Positions 5,887 through 7,193 of a stretch of 7,193 bases of DNA are shown one piece after another. This DNA is from Vulcanimicrobiota bacterium (lineage in GTDB: Bacteria; Vulcanimicrobiota; Vulcanimicrobiia; Vulcanimicrobiales; Vulcanimicrobiaceae). The notes beneath the pieces are model-generated. The model saw only the letters and a list, made by a program, of their open reading frames with translations, did no database searches and was not told the origin of the DNA. Every line of letters begins with the position of its first letter. The stretch's first letter is position 1. The position numbers were made by a program, and so were the translations under genes. The stretch spans positions 1-7,193 of the forward strand of contig JASHXG010000180.1 of the NCBI GenBank assembly GCA_030043675.1, given 5' to 3'.

Positions 5887-6672
5887 CTAGCCGAAACGCC
5901 CTGTGATGTAGTCCTCGGTGCGGGGATCGCTGGGCTTGGTGAAGAGCTTCGAGGTATCATCGACCTCGATGAGACGTCCGATGCGGGTCTCGTCGGCGAG
6001 CATGAACGCGGTTACCTCGGAGACGCGCGCGGCCTGCTGCATGTTGTGCGTCACCGCGACGATCGTGAACTCCTTCGCGAGCGAGGACATCAGCTCTTCG
6101 ATGACCGCGGTCGCGATCGGATCGAGCGATGCGGTCGGCTCGTCCATGAGCAGCACCTCGGGCTCGGCGGCAATGGCGCGCGCGATGCACAGGCGTTGCT
6201 GCTGACCGCCGGAGAGCCGCAACGGGCTCGTTTTCAGCTTGTCCTTGACCTCGTCCCAGAGTGCTGCCGCGCGCAACGCGCGCTCGGCAACCTGGAGCTT
6301 CTGCTCCCGGCTCAAGCCGCGCCGCCCGCAGGCCAGGACGTTATCGAGGATCGAGAGGGTCGGAAACGGGTTGGGACGCTGGAAGACCATTCCGATGCGC
6401 CGCCGCACGCGCATCGGGTCCATGTCCGTCGCGTAGATGTCGTTGCCGTCGAGCAAGACGCGTCCGGTCACGCGCGCATCGTGCAAGACTTCGTGAATCC
6501 GGTTGAGGCAGCGCAACAGCGTCGTCTTCCCGCAGCCCGACGGCCCGATCAAGGCGGTCACCGCTTTGCGCCGAAACTGGATCGAGACGTCACCGACCGC
6601 TTTATGGTCGCCGTAATAGGCACTCAAGTCGTCGGTCGCGAGGATTTCGTGAGGCGCAGCGACCCCGGTCAC
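5887..6672 (-). CDS. pstB: Phosphate ABC transporter ATP-binding protein PstB
   Basis: A 261-residue ATPase that powers the high-affinity phosphate importer PstSCAB at the inner face of the membrane. Walker A is GPSGCGKTT (43-51), the Q-loop is at Gln98 in FQRPNPFP, the ABC signature is LSGGQQQR (153-160), Walker B is VLLMDEP (173-179), and the H-loop is His209 in THNMQQAARVS, a PstB hallmark. The start is GTG at 6672, which overlaps the pstA stop in a GTGA with GAGG about 9 nt upstream. This gives the usual PstB length, while the upstream in-frame ATG (6780) reads through pstA in another frame and adds unrelated residues. The gene normally following, phoU, is absent; two PHA reductase genes come next at 34 nt. 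A Pho-box promoter, if any, would lie beyond the right edge. Confidence 0.96.
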   Translation of the reverse strand: MTGVAAPHEILATDDLSAYYGDHKAVGDVSIQFRRKAVTALIGPSGCGKTTLLRCLNRIHEVLHDARVTGRVLLDGNDIYATDMDPMRVRRRIGMVFQRPNPFPTLSILDNVLACGRRGLSREQKLQVAERALRAAALWDEVKDKLKTSPLRLSGGQQQRLCIARAIAAEPEVLLMDEPTASLDPIATAVIEELMSSLAKEFTIVAVTHNMQQAARVSEVTAFMLADETRIGRLIEVDDTSKLFTKPSDPRTEDYITGRFG

Positions 6673-7193
6673 TCGGAGAGTCCTCGCATTGCGCGGGCCA
6701 GCATCAGCCGCGCGCCGAGGCTCAAGATGAAGACGGCGACGATCAAAAGCAGCGCGCCGCCCCAGGCCTGTGCCTGCCAACTCGGATAGGGCGAGATCGC
6801 GTAGGTGAACACCTGCAGCGACAGCTCCGCCATCGGGTTACCGGGATTCGTTTCCCAAAACTGGCTGCCGAAGGCCGTAAAGAGCAGCGGCGCCGTTTCG
6901 CCGGTGACGCGAGCAATCGCCAGCAGCAACGCGGTCACGATCGCCGGCAGCGCGGTCGGCAACACGATCTGGACCGTGGCGCGGAAGTTCGACATACCCA
7001 GCGCCAGCGCTCCCTCGCGCACCGTTTGCGGCACCGTCCGAATCGCTTGTTCGGACGTGCGCACCAATAGCGGCAGCATCAGCATCATGAACGCAAACGA
7101 GGCCGAGAAGGCCGAAAAGTGCTTGAACGGCGCGACCAGCAGCGCGTACGCGAAGAGTCCGATGGCGATGCTTGGAACCCCCGAGAGCACGTC
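6669..7193 (-). CDS. pstA: Phosphate ABC transporter permease PstA, C-terminal part
   Basis: The last 174 residues of a membrane permease of the phosphate importer; the 5' part lies beyond the right edge. The frame is open to position 7193 (Asp codon), so the GTG at 7190 is not a true start. The fragment begins with GVPSIAIGLFAYALLV, a PstA signature and transmembrane segment, followed by a segment SFAFMMLMLPLLV. An EAA loop (EGALALGMSNFRATVQIVLP) is the contact to PstB. Further hydrophobic segments follow, including LLLIVAVFILSLGARLML near the C-terminus. It overlaps pstB by 4 nt, the normal order of a pst operon (pstC and pstS are expected upstream, outside the window). Confidence 0.94.
   Translation of the reverse strand, partial: DVLSGVPSIAIGLFAYALLVAPFKHFSAFSASFAFMMLMLPLLVRTSEQAIRTVPQTVREGALALGMSNFRATVQIVLPTALPAIVTALLLAIARVTGETAPLLFTAFGSQFWETNPGNPMAELSLQVFTYAISPYPSWQAQAWGGALLLIVAVFILSLGARLMLARAMRGLSE

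Noticed and set aside
5853..5960. N-terminal extension of the first SDR reductase (ATG at 5960)
   Set aside because: It overlaps the 3' end of pstB in another frame, is Ser/Pro-rich with no similarity to SDRs, and the start at 5852 has a GGAGGTG ribosome binding site.
5773..6789. 338-codon open frame on the plus strand
   Set aside because: It is antisense to pstB and the reductase, with a composition rich in Arg, Gly, Asp and His and no recognisable domain; long shadow frames are common in GC-rich DNA.
1..7193. CRISPR arrays, tRNA/rRNA genes, insertion sequences or attachment sites
   Set aside because: Reading through the window I saw no regularly spaced repeats, no tRNA-like cloverleaf or rRNA segment, no transposase and no terminal inverted repeats with target duplications.

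Overview
The window is a GC-rich bacterial chromosome segment in which every supported gene lies on the minus strand, so it reads right to left. Its core is a polyhydroxyalkanoate (PHA) storage locus. The organism cannot be named with confidence. The storage genes are class I-like but lack adjacent phaA, phaE or phaR. The Xre regulator resembles actinobacterial lipid-droplet regulators. The lipoprotein at the left edge resembles beta-propeller-like secreted proteins that I associate with Eremiobacterota (WPS-2) and similar soil phyla. My low-confidence guess is an uncultured soil lineage of that kind.

Layout in transcription order: a 3' fragment of pstA (7193-6669) and pstB (6672-5887) encode part of the high-affinity phosphate ABC importer and overlap by 4 nt. 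Only 34 nt later, with no visible terminator, come two tandem paralogous PhaB/FabG-type reductases (5852-5112 and 5076-4321). PHA synthase phaC (4320-2593) follows, its ATG directly abutting the preceding stop codon. A small Xre-family regulator (2596-2231) overlaps phaC by an ATGA. Together these look like one transcription unit of six genes (at least two pst plus four pha-related).

A 119-nt intergenic region (2112-2230) holds a very good sigma70-type promoter (TTGACG, 18 nt, extended TATACT), two AGCA-N-TGCT palindromes and a strong Shine-Dalgarno sequence for a small phasin gene (2111-1791). The phasin ends at a strong hairpin-plus-T-tract terminator (1771-1737). About 20 nt beyond it starts an aldo/keto reductase of the YdbC/PdxI type (1719-880), whose stop overlaps the start of a lipoprotein gene (883 to beyond position 1) that runs off the left edge.

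How the genes may work together: the reductases would supply (R)-3-hydroxyacyl-CoA, PhaC polymerises it, and the phasin coats the granule. The Xre protein, encoded between phaC and the phasin, is the natural candidate for sensing granule state and controlling the phasin promoter, a job done in proteobacteria by the unrelated PhaR. The direct junction to pst genes suggests a link between phosphate status and carbon storage. The last two ideas are inference.
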